This document shows positions 62,764-64,000 of a DNA stretch of 64,000 nucleotides, one piece after another. The notes under the pieces were generated by a model. The model was not told where the DNA came from. It worked only from the letters and a program-made list of their open reading frames with translations, and did not search any database. The stretch lies in assembly GCF_900142925.1 (NCBI RefSeq), contig NZ_FRCN01000003.1, positions 585,300 to 649,299 on the forward strand, read 5' to 3'. The DNA comes from Chitinophaga sp. CF418. GTDB lineage: Bacteria; Bacteroidota; Bacteroidia; Chitinophagales; Chitinophagaceae. Every line of letters begins with the position of its first letter. Position 1 is the stretch's first letter. The position numbers were made by a program, and so were the translations under genes.

Positions 62764-64000
62764 TCAGATTTCATACAATAATTCTTTTTCGCCGAACAGT
62801 CTTTCTGCGGCAATATTGTTTTCGCCACAGTCTGTAATCAGCTTATTGGATGCTACAATGGGGTTGGCATCCTCATGATATCTTACACTGCTGATAAATT
62901 CTATCCAGGGTTCCAGGCCCATCGCGTACACATACAATTCACGGGGTTTAAATGTACTAACGAGTGCTTGTCCGCGGGGGAAATTAGAACCTGCCAGCCG
63001 GCGGGAAAGATCCTTTTCTCTTTGTATTTCTTCCGTCATCAGTGGTCCGTATACCCATGTAAAAGGAGCGCCGTCACATTCCATGCCCAGGAAGATGATA
63101 TCCACAGGACCGGTCTGTTTTACAACGTGCTCATACAAACGGGGTTCTATATTGCATGAATCAGCGAGGAATAGCATGGACTGGGAACCGATCCTTACAT
63201 GGTAGCAGAGTTTCGAACGGATATTCAGGTCGCCGTGTTCCCCCAGGAAAGGCAATCCGGTAATGGTACAATTGCCGAATGTTATAGATTCCATTTCTTC
63301 CAGCTCCACTACGTTGTGGAAACCGATCATATTGAACATCAGCTTGAGATTAGGGTCCTGCAGGTTTCCCATACTTCCTCTGGGCACAATGATCTTTTTG
63401 GTCTTATGGCGCAGGTAAAGCATGGTTTCAAACAGGATATGATCCTGGTGGTTGTGTGTGATCAGGATATAGTCTATTTCTTCCGGCAGATCGCTGTAAG
63501 AGAATCTTTCCACTTCGGCCTGGTAACCGTAATAACTGATAACAGGGTCTACCAGAATGGATATTTCCTTAGTCTCTACCAGGATACAGGCATGTCCGAA
63601 ATAACGCATCCGTATCTTATCGCCGGTATAGCGCTCGTATTTAGGAGGAGCTTCTGTGGTGAAAAACGACTGGAACAGCTCAAGATCTTCATCAGCAATA
63701 CCCAGGGCATCCTTTATTTCACTGAAACTCCCCGGAACAGTCCTCATGCGTTGCAGGCGGTCCACCAGGCTATTGGAGAAGGGAATATTCAGCTCTATAC
63801 TGGTAGTATCTTTCAGCCTTGCAGTACTCAATACAAAGGGACGTTCATCATTGGTAGTAAGCCACATAGCCAGGCTCTGCGCATCCTCATTATAATATTC
63901 GCTCTTATACATCAGCTGCTCAAAGAAGCGGAAACCTGGATTGTTGTGCAGATCATAATTGATCTCAACAAGTCCTTTCAATATATCAGGTATTTTCTCA
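62764..64000 (-). CDS. MBL-fold metallo-hydrolase with N-terminal extension (5' end outside the window)
   Basis: At least 412 codons. The frame has no stop up to the window edge; residues before the TTG at 63981 read EKIPDIL, so the real start is probably beyond 64000. The first roughly 130 residues are an unrecognised helical domain (FRFFEQLMYKSEYYNEDAQS). The MBL domain has IRMRYFGHACILVET, the zinc motif ILITHNHQDHILF and LFLADSCNIEP. It resembles UlaG-type hydrolases. It is the first visible gene of the operon with the dioxygenase and radical SAM gene. Confidence 0.83.
   Translation of the reverse strand, partial: EKIPDILKGLVEINYDLHNNPGFRFFEQLMYKSEYYNEDAQSLAMWLTTNDERPFVLSTARLKDTTSIELNIPFSNSLVDRLQRMRTVPGSFSEIKDALGIADEDLELFQSFFTTEAPPKYERYTGDKIRMRYFGHACILVETKEISILVDPVISYYGYQAEVERFSYSDLPEEIDYILITHNHQDHILFETMLYLRHKTKKIIVPRGSMGNLQDPNLKLMFNMIGFHNVVELEEMESITFGNCTITGLPFLGEHGDLNIRSKLCYHVRIGSQSMLFLADSCNIEPRLYEHVVKQTGPVDIIFLGMECDGAPFTWVYGPLMTEEIQREKDLSRRLAGSNFPRGQALVSTFKPRELYVYAMGLEPWIEFISSVRYHEDANPIVASNKLITDCGENNIAAERLFGEKELLYEI

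Overview
The window looks like a chromosomal segment of a Bacteroidota bacterium, most probably a Chitinophaga-like member of Chitinophagaceae. The reasons are weak or absent Shine-Dalgarno sequences, several promoter-like TAnnTTTG boxes 40-100 bp upstream of genes, many Sec and lipoprotein signals, AraC, Crp and ECF regulators typical of the phylum, and families such as DUF4236, DUF3892 and DUF1361. No tRNA, rRNA, CRISPR array, transposase or phage gene was seen.

Layout. 0-5.1 kb: recD-recC-recB operon on the minus strand (recB cut by the window edge). 5.2-6.0 kb: non-coding DNA with two inverted copies of a MITE-like palindromic element. 6.1-9.9 kb: a three-subunit molybdenum hydroxylase (aldehyde oxidoreductase type) with a Tat signal on the small subunit. 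10.3-14.6 kb: FBH1-like helicase, orphan ABC ATPase, lipid kinase, surE. 14.9-18.6 kb: a lipoprotein, then an AT-richer stretch with an exported isochorismatase-like hydrolase, an exported amidohydrolase and a truncated DoxX-like remnant. 18.9-24.2 kb: a five-gene plus-strand operon (class III aminotransferase, zinc dehydrogenase, HAD phosphatase, MFS transporter, second aminotransferase) whose first three functions match the starter set of azasugar (iminosugar) biosynthesis. 24.2-24.6 kb: a further palindromic element and a 7-bp tandem repeat in front of dps. 25-34 kb: sigma-54 activator, OsmC-like/porin/M17-N-terminal operon, two AraC regulators, a large GAF protein, a VOC protein. 34-41 kb: an ECF sigma, anti-sigma-like and outer-membrane module, a membrane SRPBCC protein joined to a lipoprotein archaemetzincin, and a TPR histidine kinase with NarL-type regulator. 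41.4-42.2 kb: an intergenic region packed with nested hairpins. 42-47.4 kb: small conserved protein, amidohydrolase, ferritin-like protein, DUF1361 protein whose C-terminus runs into a repeat array, an SDR, and two truncated genes meeting head to head at a probable deletion scar. 47.5-51.3 kb: a five-gene operon coupling three envelope proteins to a two-component system. 51.4-57.8 kb: two Crp-type regulator plus MDR dehydrogenase pairs around DUF4236, DUF3892, lipoprotein and alkyltransferase-like genes. 57.9-60.3 kb: a TonB-dependent receptor. 60.4-64.0 kb: a minus-strand operon of an MBL-fold hydrolase, a TauD-type dioxygenase and a KamA-related radical SAM enzyme, which may be the end of a biosynthetic cluster continuing past the window.

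The strongest candidates for an undescribed system are the 18.9-24.2 kb cluster, the 60.4-64 kb radical SAM/dioxygenase/MBL operon and the 47.5-51.3 kb envelope/two-component operon. The most distinctive non-coding signals are the palindromic element family (5.5, 5.8 and 24.2 kb) and the hairpin cluster at 41.6-41.9 kb. All functions come from reading motifs by eye; no database search was run.
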